Assembly (NCBI RefSeq): GCF_964340395.1
Contig: NC_135551.1
Coordinates: 28,744,880 to 28,808,879 of the forward strand
Source of the DNA: Glandiceps talaboti
Taxonomy: Eukaryota > Hemichordata > Enteropneusta > Spengelidae
Direction: 5' to 3'
Length of the DNA stretch: 64,000 bases
Shown here: positions 47,516 through 60,955 of the stretch, in pieces
Layout: each line of letters begins with the position of its first letter
Position numbering within the stretch: position 1 is the stretch's first letter
Notes under the pieces: model-generated
The model's database searches: none
Seen by the model: the letters and a program-made list of their open reading frames with translations, nothing else
Told to the model about the DNA's origin: nothing
Program-made: the position numbers and the translations under genes

Positions 47516-49934
47516 CCTATCTATTGATTGTAACAAGAGATGATAATGGTTATGTACATTACTGTAATTTACATCAATTTATCAAACAAACACTAACTGA
47601 CACTTGTATTAGTATAACACAGTTAGTTAGAGTCCAAACATGTAGCTACTAGTGTTGAAACAGAAAACTTTGGCTCACTGCCATACATTGTTAGAATCCT
47701 TCCCAAGTAATGAACAAACCAACATGTCTGAACTGAGTCCTATGTTTATTTCAACAACATGTGGTATTGACATAAACATTGTACTTTAATTACCAGAACT
47801 AATAGTCTGAATTTGTTAAAACAAAGTCACAGTCAATTATAATGAAATCAGAACTCCATACTGTGTTCATAAACATGCCAAGTGTACATGAAGTAGGAGG
47901 TATAAAGCTTGCATGACCTCAGATGAACTCTGCGTGATAGGCAGGATATGTTGTGGGTTGGTTTTATTACTGTTACTGGGGAAGTTAAACTGATAACAAT
48001 TTGTGAGAAGGAAATCTGTAGTCTTTCAAGTTGGCATATTATTTTGTAAGGTATACAACTTAATAATGATATGTGGTTAGAGGCACTCATGTGAATGAAA
48101 TTCTCTATTCAGTCAAACGTCATGCCTTGTAAACTCAAATAGCTGTAACCTTTTTTGTTCAATTCCCATTAATTTTGCCTGTGGAAAAAATAACTAAACC
48201 TTTGCATTCAACAATTCAATCCATATTAACTGAATTACGACTTCATTTGATGTTACTATGTACTATGTTGATATGTTATTATGTATGCTTGATGTCCATA
48301 TGTAAATAGATTAGATCTAAGTATGTGTTTATTTGTCAATATATTGTAAATTTGGTGGATGTTAACAGGGTTTGATCACAAAATACATGCAAATACATCA
48401 ACATATATTTGAAAACAGTTTCTGGAAAGGAATGACATCTGTACAACCAAGTACATGTACTATAAAGAGAGCTACTGGTAATTTATTGACATCTGACAAA
48501 AACTCCTACAGATCACACACAAATAAAGGTTTATATAGGTTTTCCTACATTCCATAAATATTGGCGCGCATTAGATTTTGACCTTCATTTGATTGGTCAT
48601 TTAGAAAGAGGTACAGATAGGATTGGTTAGTAGAGCTTGTTTGAACTTGAGATTAACTAATTTGATTGGTTATGTAAATTTCAGTCAGAATCCAAAATTT
48701 GATGTAAGCTCTGTGTATTTTCAAACTCAGTGTATATTTCATTCCCAATACAACATAAATATTGAAAATAAAATAAAAATGGTGTAATATATTGTTCCAG
48801 TGACATTTATTGGGACATTGACTTAAAAAAAAACTTCCATCAAGCATTTTCTGTTCTCAACAGTTCAACAAAGTGATCTGGACTGACTCAAAGTCTGCCA
48901 CTGAATATTTCCCTGTGATATTTAAATACGTTTTCAATGACATCTGAATGAGATCTTCAGTACATATAGGAAGTCTTATATTTTATTCAAAGTATTATTC
49001 TAGTATTTGTGTAACATTCATGAAGTAAACATATTGTATGTCTAGTCTAGATGCATGTAGAGGCTATTCCGTGGCTCTGAATCTTAAAATCTCTCTAGAG
49101 CCATTAAATATGTTTATTGTCTGAAAACAATATATGTTAGAAATCATAGCTAGTGTGTAGCCTTGAACATGAAGTGAAAAACATAGTTTATGAAGATGTC
49201 AACAATGTTTTTTTTAAAGCAAGAATGTGTTGAAGTAGAATTATGTTTTTTGATTAAGACATCGCATACTTGGTCAGACATTTAGTATATAATAAAGATG
49301 TATATTATTAATATTATTAAGTTTATTTAAATTACCAGCCAAGATTTATAGACATTCCTGTCACATTTAATTTGTATTTGATGTGAAGTGTGAAGAATAC
49401 CATGGGTGTGATGTATGTGGTAAACATGTAGTTAACATTTTGGCAGAAATTAATAAAATAAAGATTACCATTACTAAACTTTGTCACATAGAAAGAATAG
49501 CAAGTACATGTAGCAGTATAAACTCAACACATAAAATCAAACTCTAAAAATCCATAAATTGTCTACTCACAGGTCAGTTAATTTTCTAGTTTTTGCTGAC
49601 ATTAGGTCAAATGCAGCATCACCAGGGGTGTACAAGAGTTATTGTGAATAGAAATTTCCATTTGTAATTATAAACCCAAAGTCCATGAACATTCCTTCCT
49701 GCAAAATCCTGTTACTGTTTACTTTCACAATTAAAAAGGCACATTCCCTTGAATGCAGTAGCCAGATTTGTACTCTGTATGTGTTAAACCTTTCATTGAA
49801 ACCAAGTCACATTGACACGCTATTTGGACCACTATGTATGTAGTAGAACACGACACCAGCAGTGCTATATAGGACATTGGATATGTTATGCTCTATCAGT
49901 GTATGGAGGTAGAAAGGACTGTGATTCTACTACC

Positions 49935-50405
49935 ATGATCAGTGACAGTAAGGGCACGATATGCTCTACCCCATCAGTGGTAGTAAGGGCACGATATGCT
50001 CTACCTCATCAGTGGTAGTAAGGGCACGATATGCTCTACCCCATCAGTGACAGTAAGGGCACGATATGCTCTACCCCATCAGTGGTAGTAAGGGCACAAT
50101 ATGCTCTACCCCACCAGTGGTAGCAAGGACATGACATGCTCTACCCCATCAGTGGTAGCAAGGACACGATATGCTCTGCCCCATCAGTGGTAGTAAGGGC
50201 ACGATATGCTCTACCCCATCAGTGGTAGTAAGGGCACGATATGCTCTACCCCATCAGTGGTAGCAAGGGCACAATATGCTCTGCCCCATCAGTGGTAGTA
50301 AGGGCACGATATGCTCCACCCCATCAGTGGTAGAAACTTCATATGCTCTACCCCACCAGTGGTAACAAGGGCATGATATGCTCTGCCCCATCAGTGGTAG
50401 CAAGG
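49935..50405 (+). repeat. 35-bp minisatellite, about 13 copies
   Basis: Consensus starts TAGTAAGGGCACGATATGCT and ends CTACCCCATCAGTGG. Variants include GGCACAAT, GACATGAC and GGCATGAT at the CpG. One unit near 50333 is shortened. Two or three very degenerate units may precede it from about 49860. Confidence 0.97.
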
Positions 50406-52755
50406 TATTAGTTCACTGGACATGCTATATATATGTAATGGTCAGTGGTTGTGAGGAATTTGTATTCCAGTCATACAGGATGGGTGGTACTCAATGCATT
50501 AGGGAAGACTTCTTTGTTGTCATTGTTTACTTTCAATATTTGTTCAGTGCAATAGCATCATTGCATACATGAGTTGAAAGTACCTGATAAACATGACTTG
50601 GCTAAATGTACACTGTATGAGTGTAACTGTTTATGGCAGCTCAGTGAATCAGATAGAACTGAGTCATTGGTGTGGTCCTACCCAATGCTAGTATGTCTAA
50701 CAGTGATTAGAAAACACATTGTATGCAACGGTATGATATGGCTGGTCATTGAGAACAACAGATTGAACGGTCTGAGGTCAAGGGTCACTCGATGAGTCAT
50801 TGAATAGTATATCAACACATGCTTAAAGAATACAAGGAGTACATTACGAAGAAAAGTTTTGTATAAATTGTACCAGGATGAATGTTGTCATCAAAAAAAT
50901 GAAAATTGTAAATGACTGATTGTTAGAACATTTACAACAAGTTCAGTTATTCAAATTGCAAGTAAGTACTTGAAGTACATGTATCATTGTATGTAATGGG
51001 GAACTAAACTTGCCTGCTGTAAACTGGCCTACTATCCTGTATGGTGGAATTTCACAGTGATAGCAAATTGGCTATTGAGCAGGGATAACATGTACATGGC
51101 TTTCAAAACATGTGGCCATCCATGCTATGCTGTACCTCTGGTATTCCTGGGACTGTAGATAAATGAGATGTTATGAATAGATATGAATGGAAACCCAGAC
51201 AGACAACCTACCATTGTTTTGTCATGCACTGTGTCAATAAATGACACCTGTATGTCAATCATGTAAGCTTTGTAATCTTTGGCTTGAGAAAGGTGTTGGG
51301 TAGGTGTGAAAGGTGTGTATGTGAATGTAATAAGTTTTACACAAATCACTAGATTGAAGCATAGACTCTCCATGGGGTGGAGGGTCTATGATTGAAGTAG
51401 GTGTTAAAACATGCCTCAAGTTTTAGGTGTGACAGGTAGGATATGGTTATAATCTAATGTCGAAATAGTTTACCATAAAATGAAAAAGAAAGAGAGTGGT
51501 TAGTGGCTAGACTGTGTTTGTACAGTGAAACACATGAATGTATTTAATTCTGTAACCTATGCTGTACAATTTAGAATTAAGTATTTAAGTATCCACTCGT
51601 TGTATTTTGAATTCTAAATTGTTAATTTCAGGTATTTTCTAAAAGTTATTGTATCTATATCCTGATTTTGTAGAGTTTTATAATCAGGCAATCATATGAT
51701 TTTGTTGTTCATAGCAAAGTAGAGTTATAACTTGTATGGATCGTCAAATTTTCAAAATATCAAGAAAGAATCATTCTTGCAAACCAGATCTGTTGTTTCT
51801 TCCGTGACACTGCGAAATAACAACCCCTTGACGGTGTGTCTTGGATGGTACCTTAAAAGAGGGTGTGGTTTGTGATGATGGAAAGAATACAAATCTTCAT
51901 CAACATTTCCACAGAATTATCATTCTCTATATTCCTTCAGTGTATATCTTAATTATGGAGAATATATGTTCATGGTTTCAGAATTTTCTTATGTATTTGT
52001 ATCTTCTTATTATTATGCCTTTTGAATCTGGGAAATAAAGCATTATGATTATTATTATTATTAAAATATAGTTACTTCAGAATGGTAAATTTGAAACGAA
52101 TGCAAAGTTTTGATCATCGAGTACAGACCTTGATTCAGTGTTAATGTCTTTATCTGAATCAAATGGATAAATCAAAACATCACCTTTTGTTTCCAATTTA
52201 CCATTCCAATATAAAAATATTTTATTGTCCCATATCTTAATTCTTGTTGTAACTTTCATATAACAAGTTTGTGTGAACCAACACCTCAGTCTGCAGAGAC
52301 ATTTTGACCTACATGTATTTGAAATTCAATGCCTTTTTGAGTGTTCCAGAGGTTAAACGTCAACTATCTGTTTCCATGGTTGTAAACTTTCCTTAATTAA
52401 AGCTTAAGTTTGATGCAAAGTTTACATAGGGGTAGGAATACTATTGAATAATTCGTGCTTCCCTTGATTCCACCAGATTTCACCTATTCAGTTAGGGAAT
52501 GAAGGTTTTGAATTTCTACCTTACAGGAAGGGTGTGTCTAGAAATGCTCCTTTGTACTATAACATAGACAGTAAACTTATCAAAAGTACTACCTCCAGGT
52601 TAGGTTGGTGACTGTGGTTTCAAGTTAATGGCTGTAAGAATACTTTAGTCTTTGCCGTAGGGTTGTAACTTTCTATTGTACTTGGGTAAGCTTACTTTAG
52701 CTCCAACCAGACAGATAGTATTAGTAGTACAACAATAACACATTACTTTAGGGTA

Positions 52756-53125
52756 GTGAAGTTTTAGAGTAAGCTTACTGTATCCCAAACCAGAGAGATT
52801 ACTCACTTGACAACAGTAACACATTTCTATAGTATAGTGAAGTTTTAGGGTAAGTTTACTGTATTCCAGACAGATGACTCACAACAGTAGCACATTTCTT
52901 TTTAAGTATAATGAAGTTTTAGGGTAAGCTTACTGTATCCCAAACCAGACAGATTACTCACTTGACAACAGTAACACATTTCTATAGTATAGTGAAGTTT
53001 TAGGGTAAGTTTACTGTATTCCAGACAGATGACTCACAACAGTAGCACATTTCTAAGTATAATGAAGTTTTAGGGTATGTTTAGTGTATCCCAAACCAGA
53101 GAGATTACTCAATAGTAACATATTG
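52756..53125 (+). repeat. Alternating 81/72-bp tandem repeat
   Basis: Starts of the shared GTGAAGTTTTAG word are at 52756, 52837, 52911, 52992 and 53062, giving spacings 81, 74, 81, 70. Long units carry 'tcccaaaccagagagattactcacttgacaaca'-like sequence, short units 'ttccagacagatgactcacaaca'. A diverged unit may precede it near 52675. Confidence 0.93.
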
Positions 53126-55654
53126 CTATAAAATAAGTATATTAAAATATTGACATTTTAGGGTTGTACATGTAACTTATTGTATATTGTAGTGTGTAAG
53201 CTTATCCCATACCACAGTAATATTGCAACCGTGTATGGAACATTTCCAAATAAGTATGTCAAAATACTAGTTATATCATTATGTGGTTTCTGTATGTTGC
53301 AGTGTTCTGTATTGGTTTTAAAGAATCATTAATTTGAACCAATCAAATCAAATCTTGTGTCACACTCACATACATTAATCAGTAACTTGTGATGTGTCCT
53401 TAGAATTATCTACAAACTTAAAAAGTTCACAGTTTGACTTTTTTATATGAGGTTTAAACGGCCATAAATTTGGAAGGATATACTATAGTATTATTCTATT
53501 AATTCAAACCTGTGGTAATCCAGGGATTTTCACCCATTTACCAGTAACAATCTGTGTTGAAACAAGTTGAATCTCAAAAGTGGTTGGACTACCCAGGAAA
53601 AGAAAACACCACACTGACTGTGAAACAGTATCATAGAAAATTGACTTTATTTCATGTTGTTTGCCATACCTGACTTCTTGATCACAGTACTTAAAACAAC
53701 AGGAAATATTTCAACCAGAAATAATTAACCGTGTTCTTACAATGTAAGATTGGTGTGTTTACACTGGCTGTGTTTCAAGACCACCTTTATTTGTTATTTC
53801 ATATATTGCATATTTGTTGCATATGTCACTACATTGTGATTAAGAGTCAACAGACCTGAGGCAAATCAACCATGCTTGTGTGATATCAGTGTTTTGAGGG
53901 CCAGCATTCTGTTTTGCCCATACATGTATTTACATAATAGGTTTCTATGAATTGGAGCTAGGCAGGTACAGGTATGTAAAACTAAACTACCCAAAATTGT
54001 GAGATATTGAAAAATCCCATCAACTTTGCACATTTTGCCATGGTAGCATTGTCATGGTGGACAAACAGTTGAAAAACAAAGAACTCCTAACTACAGTACT
54101 TATCTTTTATGATATAAGTGATAAACCAACTGCTATATGTCTTGATTTTTTTATTGAATGGTATGTATTCTGAGAGATTGGATAAATTTGATTAGTCATA
54201 GAACATTTTATTTGCATTTGCATATCACATTGGGTTGTTGTTTATTTTGTTCCAAGGTTCATGGAAGGTGAGATTTAAAAATAGATTAATATTAACTAAT
54301 GTCACCACTAGGTTATTACCATTTAGTATATGTATATATTTATTAAATAATGATTTTGGTAAAGTTTTGGAACCATTACCAGAGGAGGGAGAGTAAAAGC
54401 TACATAGATTGCCATGGTATAAAATATCAGGTGAACGTGGAGAGATTCTAGCAGTCCGTTTGCCTCATGTTGTTTCAAGTCTTGTAAGAAACCTCTAAAA
54501 AGCACATCTGTCTTGTGGCCTTGCTGTTGACTAAGTCAAAAAATGCTTATGTACACTAACAAACATTATCACAGCACGTAATCTGAGAAATTACAACAAG
54601 AGGTGGGTGGACATAATTTCACCTTTGTTACACTTGAAAAGTTTCCTGGCATACACCATTTTACCGTGAAAAACCTCGACAAAGGATAGCAGACTAGTGA
54701 ACAATGTATGGAGTGTGATCTTTACTAAGAAAATTGGAAACTCATGAGATGTAATGGTTGGCTGCATTGTGTGATGATGGTGTGAAATGTGGTTAGAATT
54801 GTAAAGGAGTTGAATAGTTTTCTTCTATCAAGTCATTGTACTTTTAACACTCAAATGAAACAACTTGAATTACATACCAAAGGACTGTTACAGAAAATAA
54901 ATTAGTTTCTCATATAATACTTTGTTAAAAGAAGACACGATACAGACATTTCATGCAGACTTTTGAAGCAATACCATTTATGGTAACATTATTTACATGT
55001 ACTTGATTATTGTGTAATATTTATAAAGTGTAAAAATGGGGGAAAAAATGACTTCATAGATACAAATTAATTCTCAACTTGTAGATTTTTGTGTACAAAG
55101 AAATCAGTCCTCCCCCTCCCCAATTTGATTTATAATTGTTTGGGACTTTGATTTGATGAATTTGAAGTTGGCAAAAGTGAAACATGGGGCAAAGTCAAAA
55201 TGTGTGTGATTGAGAAACAAATTTTATTTTTTGTTTGGCCAAAGCCTGAAGATTTCCTTTGGAGTCAAGGTAGGGAGTAATTATTGGGATACCAGCTCTT
55301 CAAGCAACAGTTAAAGAATATGCTGTGTCAAGTTAGAGAATTTAAAGGTGGTATTGTGTTTCTTTGGTTCTCTAGGCTTTCACTTCAGTCCAAGGACTAA
55401 AAAACAATACCAGTACAACCCATTCTAATGGTAGGGTGTGTCTGAACTGGAGATTTGCCAGGCAACATAAACTATGTGGGTAATATCTATTCAGTGTGAT
55501 CAATCCTGTAGTGAATTCTAACAAAAGACACCATTACACACAATTGTATGAATGGATTGACAATAAAAATACTCCATGAACATTAAGAATTATATTGGAA
55601 TAGAGAATTGTACATTATATTTATTTCAAAATTATTAAACTTCAAACTATAAAA

Positions 55655-56110
55655 TACAGAAATCATTTTGATGTTTTAAGTGTATATATGGGGATTTTGT
55701 CATGGTCTATGCAAAATATTAATATTATATGTGTTACTTTTAGGTAAATATTTTCATGGTAAAAAACAGGTAGAAAGTTTTGTATAGAAAATTTGGATTT
55801 TTGTATGAAGTACAGAAAGCATTTTGGTGCTTCAAGTGATTTATCTGTGAGATTTTTCATGTTCTATGCATGATATTAACATTATAACACTATTTAGGAA
55901 AATAAGAAAACAGGTGAAAAAGAAATTTTCATAGAAATTTAGAAAGTTTGGATTTTTGTATGATGTATAGAAAGCAATTTGATACTTTAACTTTAAGAAA
56001 GGTAGATGGGTTTGGGCACAATACCCATTTATTATAACAGTGTCACACTCAAAATTTAGGAGAAAGTTTTCATGGTAAAGAAAAATAGGAAGAAAGAAAT
56101 TGTGGATATT
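55655..56110 (+). repeat. Degenerate tandem repeat, three units of about 155 bp
   Basis: Units begin TACAGAAATCATTTTGATG (55655), TACAGAAAGCATTTTGGTG (55811) and TATAGAAAGCAATTTGATA (55966). Later landmarks are 'tctatgcaaaatattaa-att' and 'ttagg-aaa...ttcatggtaaa'. The copies have diverged substantially. Confidence 0.8.
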
Positions 56111-57569
56111 GAAATTGAATTTGAAATTTTCTTGGAACTTAAAAGATTGAGGGTTTTTGTTTTTTTGAAATTAGATTATCAAATTTCATCATAATTTAAA
56201 CAAACTATACTTTAATGTTTTTAATGTTATGATGAATATTAAAGGGACAAACTCAGAAAATTTGGAGTCAATATATTTATTTTTAACAAAGTTACAACAA
56301 TATTTCTACAATAAAGAATTGGATGAAAAATAGCCTATTCAACAACATAAAGGTGAAATATCAGAGACATGTTGTGAACAAATATACTATACAGTATTTC
56401 TAAAAAAATAATGATAATAAAATTATAGAAGAATTCAGAGAACATTGATTAAAAGTTAAGAAACCAGCAAATCCTACTCAATATACTTATTGTACATGTG
56501 TGTTATTACAGTGGTAGATTCCCAGGATTCTCACCAAGTCCAAAAACTATCTGTTCAGTATTATCTAGTTTGCTTTGATATCAACAAGAGTGTGTAAGTT
56601 ACAGATGAAAAGTATTTAGATATCAAACAGCATTGTCCTCTTAGGTTACCAAGGTTACGTGAGGTCAAATTGATGTAGTAACCTAACATCAGAGATTTGT
56701 AACTTGAGATGGTAAAATATCTCTTGCATCTTTCCTGCCTGTCAAATATTTTGAAACCACAGCAGCTGTGACTTTCTACTATGTTTTGTTAATTTTTTTG
56801 GTGCTCGTGGTTGAAAAAACACAAACTTTACATGTAATGGTTGAATTATTTTAATCAGCTAAAACACATCTTGTATGTCATGTTGTTGATGGCACTACTG
56901 TGTATACTGGCTTGATATCCATATGTAAACAGTAATGTCTAATGAATGAGGTATACACCTTATTATAATTTCTCGTTTATTATTATAACTTCAAAAAAAC
57001 ATGGTGAATCATGTCTAGCAACTGTAGAACTTACTCAACCCCAAATATTTAGATATCTCATTATCAGTGCTCCCGTTATGTTTTTTTCCAGTGTGTATTT
57101 GCATATTCATAGACCCCCTGTCAGTACGTACACTGTGAAAATTAATGTGTACACATGATATAAAAATGATATTTGAACATTACTTTTTTTGATGCCAAAA
57201 ACATTCAAAACATCTCAAAGTTACCTACATATGTTACATTGCCTCTTGTGTGTATTGAACTACCATTATCATATTGTGTTGTACTTAGATTTGATTGTTG
57301 ATAATTTGAATACTTATTATGTTTTGATATCCATATTCCTCTTAAAATGAAATATTAAAATGGCTAAAAATTAAAAAAAGTTATGACTACATGTACCGTA
57401 GCTTTCATTTCAAAATTAATGTAATCAGAAAGTTGGTAACATTTGAGTAGTTTAAGAGTGTGTGTAATTCATGAAACTAACAAACTTGTATAATTAAAAT
57501 GGTACTATTAATATAAAACAAAGACAACGATTTTGTACTTATTATTTTGGATGATTCCATTTATTACAG

Positions 57570-57716
57570 GTATGGTAAGGTAGTGGTAAATTGAGGGGCA
57601 TGAGTACCCCAGCAGGAGGTCAATTATCAGACAAATTACGTCTGGCTGCCAGTAAAGGTCAAACTGCTAAAATCAAAGAATTAGTAGAATCAGGGGCTAC
57701 ATTTGACCCAGACAAG
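57570..57716 (+). CDS. ankrd6: Ankyrin-repeat protein, probable ANKRD6/Diversin homologue, first coding exon (partial gene)
   Basis: Seen: an acceptor (ttattacag) ends at 57569 and a consensus donor (AAG|gtgagt) starts at 57717. The reading frame opens at ATG 57600 and gives 39 codons in phase 0. An in-frame TAA at 57576-57578 rules out extension within this exon, so 57570-57599 is 5' UTR. Residues 9-39 form an ankyrin-like helix pair, starting LSDKLRLAASKGQT and ending SGATFDPDK. Known: Diversin starts its ankyrin domain with a similar LSERLLVAA-KGQT segment, then binds casein kinase I, Dishevelled and Axin/conductin through later regions; it dampens canonical Wnt signalling and supports planar polarity, acting in the cytoplasm and at centrosomes or basal bodies. 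Inference: orthology, from remembered similarity of repeats 1-3. The downstream kinase- and Axin-binding regions lie beyond the window. Another ANK-repeat family member remains possible. Confidence 0.75.
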
Positions 57717-59267
57717 GTGAGTTGAAATAAAATGAACAACCTGTGTTGTGATGTACCAAATCGTTAGCTTTTTAATTTCAGTTGCAGCACAAGTTACATT
57801 TCTGAATGTGTAATGATAGTAGATGTGAATACTCCACCCCCAGAGTTAAGAGTGTTCAAATCTTTGAAGAGAATGCATGAAACATCTTGTGTTTAAGGGT
57901 TGATTATTTTCTGATTTGACAAGGGAAACATAAAAAATCTGGTAAAACAGTAAATGTGTGCTTCTTACTCTTTCATGTGGTGTACTGAGGCACAGTGAAA
58001 GTATTTTGTTTGTGAGGTAAGGAAAACCTCCTTAAATTGGTCAGTTTACTAGGGGGGGGGGGGGCAATTGGTTGTAATACCAATAAAAGAGAGATATTGG
58101 AAATTTTTAATTTGTAAAATTTTCATTCAAGATATTTCACTTGATAACAGGTAGGTTAGGGTAAATAGGTTGACGTGACCAGTACATCTGTAGCTGGGAG
58201 GGGGGATTGGGGGGGAGAGTGAGGGTTAAGGGCCTGAAGAGCAGAGAAATGGTCAATGTGCTTAACCCCTGTGTATCTTTTTACTGTGTGTTGTTTTGCA
58301 TCAACAACCTTAACATCCATGTCGTTTTGGGTACAGGTGGAAAGTATTCGTGTCATTCTAACAATGTAATGCATGTGTGACTGTCCAAAACTTGTTACTG
58401 CTTGCCTCATATACCACTAAGGATGGAATTCAATAGAAGTCATCCATCAACTGTGGAGTTGTGTCAAACTAACAAAGGCACTAAACAAAACTATCCACAT
58501 TTTGACCCACAAATAGAGACCTTGGTAGCAATACACTATACAGTTAACAGGCCGGTGACATTTTTTTGTGTAGAAAATGAGACATTAATTGCTAGGTGTG
58601 CATATAATTTGTTTATTTTGGAGAGGACAGTTGTTGATATTTTTGTATATGATTTATGTTACCAATTCACCTGTGTTGGATGGTGATTGATATTCAAAGT
58701 CAAAGGCTACTCATACCTGTATTTGAAAAGTGGTTATTCAAATTCAAATTCAAAGCCTTTTCTTGCCACACCTAGGTCAGAAAAAAAGTCTGACTGATGT
58801 GAAAAGGTATTGCTTTAATTTCAAAGAAATATTGAACATTTTTCAGTTATCATAGATTTTGACATGATCATGTATATTTGTTGTCAACAATATCAATTTT
58901 TTACTTTTTATAAAAGTCGGTTAATTTTTGAAATTTATTGAAATATTTGCAATAAATTTGAAACGAGGAGTCAATTTTGGTCAGTCTGTTCCAAAATTGT
59001 GTAAAAACCTGACTAAAAATACCCAAATCTTTGACTGTTCTAATGTGACTGAAAACTATGGAACTTGGTGTGGGTGTGGGTGTGGGCGTTACAGACTATA
59101 ACATTTGGGTGTTTGAGTGTATTACAGTGTACATTAACAATGTCTTTTAATATATCATGGTGTGTTAAAACCCTCTAATCTCATATCACCCCTCATTTTG
59201 TGTTACCCCTCCCTTATACCTTTAACTGGGTGTGGTCTACATTATTTGGTGTTAATTTTGGTTGCAG
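57717..59267 (+). other. Intron 2 (between first and second ankyrin exons)
   Basis: GT-AG intron of 1,551 bp. It contains a short G run at about 58053-58064 and a G-rich patch near 58200-58216. A 94-codon frame at 58402-58686 has no recognisable domain and lies in intronic sequence. Nothing else is evident. Confidence 0.7.
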
Positions 59268-59366
59268 AATGGTCGCACAGCGGTCCATTACGCTGCTCTC
59301 AATGGCCATGCTACTACAATCAAGGCATGCATACAGCAAGGCTGTGAACCTGACACACAAGATGTT
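59268..59366 (+). CDS. ankrd6: ankrd6-like exon 2: ankyrin repeat 2
   Basis: Seen: acceptor ttttggttgcag ends at 59267; 99 nt give exactly one 33-residue repeat (residues 40-72), phase 0 at both ends. The hallmark positions read NGRTAVHYAALNGHATTIKA, then QQGCEPDTQD. The consensus TPLH is TAVH here, which is within family variation. The GC-x-x-D-x-QD ending is shared with repeat 3 and, from memory, with the second and third repeats of vertebrate ANKRD6. The donor is ambiguous: GTTGTAAGC offers GT at 59364 or 59367. The 59367 site (gtaagc) is nearer the consensus and preserves the 33-residue register, so I chose it. The exon keeps four CpGs (cgc, gcg, acg and none lost in the TxLH box), unlike the flanking introns. 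Confidence 0.8.
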
Positions 59367-59718
59367 GTAAGCATCTCTCTTATAATACAATCATATGCAT
59401 GTAGAAGTAGAAATATGACATTTTTGCTGAAGTTATTTTTGGGGGAAAATATGTGTATATAGGAATCTCTTTAATTTATATCTGAATTTTTGTGGTTGTC
59501 ATCTTGAATTATCATATGACTTCTGATGTCATTACACTCCCTTGAAGACACTAGTGATTATTTGTGTATGTAGCTTGACCCCCTTCCCCATATGGATGAA
59601 TATATCATTATCCCACAACTTAGTCATAATTTCAAATACATGAAACAAATGGGTATGATGATCTTTTAATAGAAGCACATGTAATTAACCCTTGATATTT
59701 CAAGATGTGTGGATTTAT

Positions 59719-59732
59719 GTTGCCATGGGAAC
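59719..59732 (+). promoter_or_regulatory. X-box-like motif
   Basis: GTTGCCATGGGAAC fits the relaxed RFX consensus. The left half GTTGCC is perfect; the right half has G in place of the pyrimidine. A weaker neighbour, ATTGCCTTGGCAAC (59779-59792), has a perfect right half and one mismatch in the left half. Confidence 0.3.
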
Positions 59733-59883
59733 AAGGCATCATAGTGTAATGGAGGATAATGTAATGAGATTTATGAACATTGCCTTGGCAACAACTAAAA
59801 TAAACAGATTCAGTATGTGTGTGATATACCATACTGTAGTCAGTACAATTCTGATAAAATTCCTATGCTAAGATAAAGATATG

Positions 59884-59937
59884 TAGTACATGCTTCCATA
59901 TGGACCTACATAGTACATGCTTTCCATATGGGCCTAC
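59884..59937 (+). repeat. 27-bp direct duplication
   Basis: Two adjacent copies of TAGTACATGCTTCCATATGG-like sequence with one indel and one substitution. Confidence 0.85.
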
Positions 59938-60955
59938 TTGCTGACAGAAGGCTTGAGATCACCATCTCAATTGCTTTATGCATCAATGAACAGTAAGATT
60001 TGAACTCTGGAACTAGTTTACATATCATGTAAATTGTATTACAGTTTGTCTGTGCAATATACTGTAAGGTTAACTCATGCAATATCAACGAACTTCACTT
60101 GACTTTGTCTTATCAGCTTTGAAATGTTGAATACTATGAAACCTTTGCCTATATGCTGTGTTATGTATTTATTTGTTTACTTTATTAGACTGTATTGTTT
60201 TTGAAATTTTATTTAAAGTCCAACTGCATTAGTCATGTATGTAAATCCTGTTTAGATACCCAATAGCTTTTATATGTGTCACAGTTTGCTGTAAGGGAGA
60301 CATCAACAAATGTTGACGTACACATCTAAATTTTCATAAACATGCCAGCAAATACCAAGTACATGGCATTTACACCAACAGAGTTAGATTGTCACTGATT
60401 ACTGGTGTTAGTACCTACTGTTGATGAATATAATAATTGAAAAAAATGAAACATTTTTCATCCAATGATTAATCTGAGGTCGAGTAAATATTGAGTATCA
60501 TAGCTGTATGCAAATGTATTGATAATGATTTAATTATCAACATTAGACAATATCCATTGGCCTTGGATTTCCACTGTATATATACAGGTATGGTTATGCA
60601 ATGAGAGAATCTGAGATCAAGTGTGTAATTCAATAGCATTATAGTACATTTATGTTAATTATAGTAATGCAGAATATGTAAACTGATAATGATTCAGTAT
60701 CAATGATGTACATCCCATTTGCCTTGAATCTTACAATCTTACTGATCTTGGATCAGTTTTTCACCAATAATAATTGAGTACACATTCAGTATGAATTTCG
60801 GACTAGTTTGCAGTTAAGCAGGTCTTAAGAAAAATCAGACACTTTAAGAAATAATTTCAAGAGTAAAGTTTAATGAAAATGGGACTTTTTCACACATAAT
60901 TTCAATAGTAAAGAATGTATAACTGCAATTAAAGTGGTTTCTTGTTTTCTCGTAG

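Larger units (their letters stand above)
36785..57569 (+). other. Probable long first intron, CpG-depleted
   Basis: About 20.8 kb lie between the candidate donor and the first recognised acceptor. I see no conserved coding exon here. The interval holds a hairpin element (38983-39208), a G24 run, four SINEs (42250-43847), and minisatellites at 41.8, 44.9, 46.2, 46.8, 49.9, 52.8 and 55.7 kb, each listed separately. The remaining sequence is AT-rich and CpG-poor with no recognised feature. Intron status depends on the first-exon proposal. Confidence 0.35.
59367..60955 (+). other. Intron 3 (between second and third ankyrin exons)
   Basis: GT-AG intron of 1,589 bp. It holds two X-box-like motifs (59719-59732, 59779-59792), a 27-bp direct duplication at 59884-59937, and a weak pair of degenerate copies around 60515-60575 and 60672-60730 sharing a 'tgataatgatt...tgccttga' pattern. 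No coding exon was seen. Confidence 0.7.

Noticed and set aside
46782-47536. Open frames of 190, 249 and 196 codons on both strands with 12-residue repeats
   Set aside because: They exist because the 36-bp minisatellite period is a multiple of three; several overlapping frames are open at once and none has flanking coding sequence.
58402-58686. 94-codon frame between the first two ankyrin exons
   Set aside because: No domain, typical intron composition, and its inclusion is not needed to join the phase-0 ankyrin exons.
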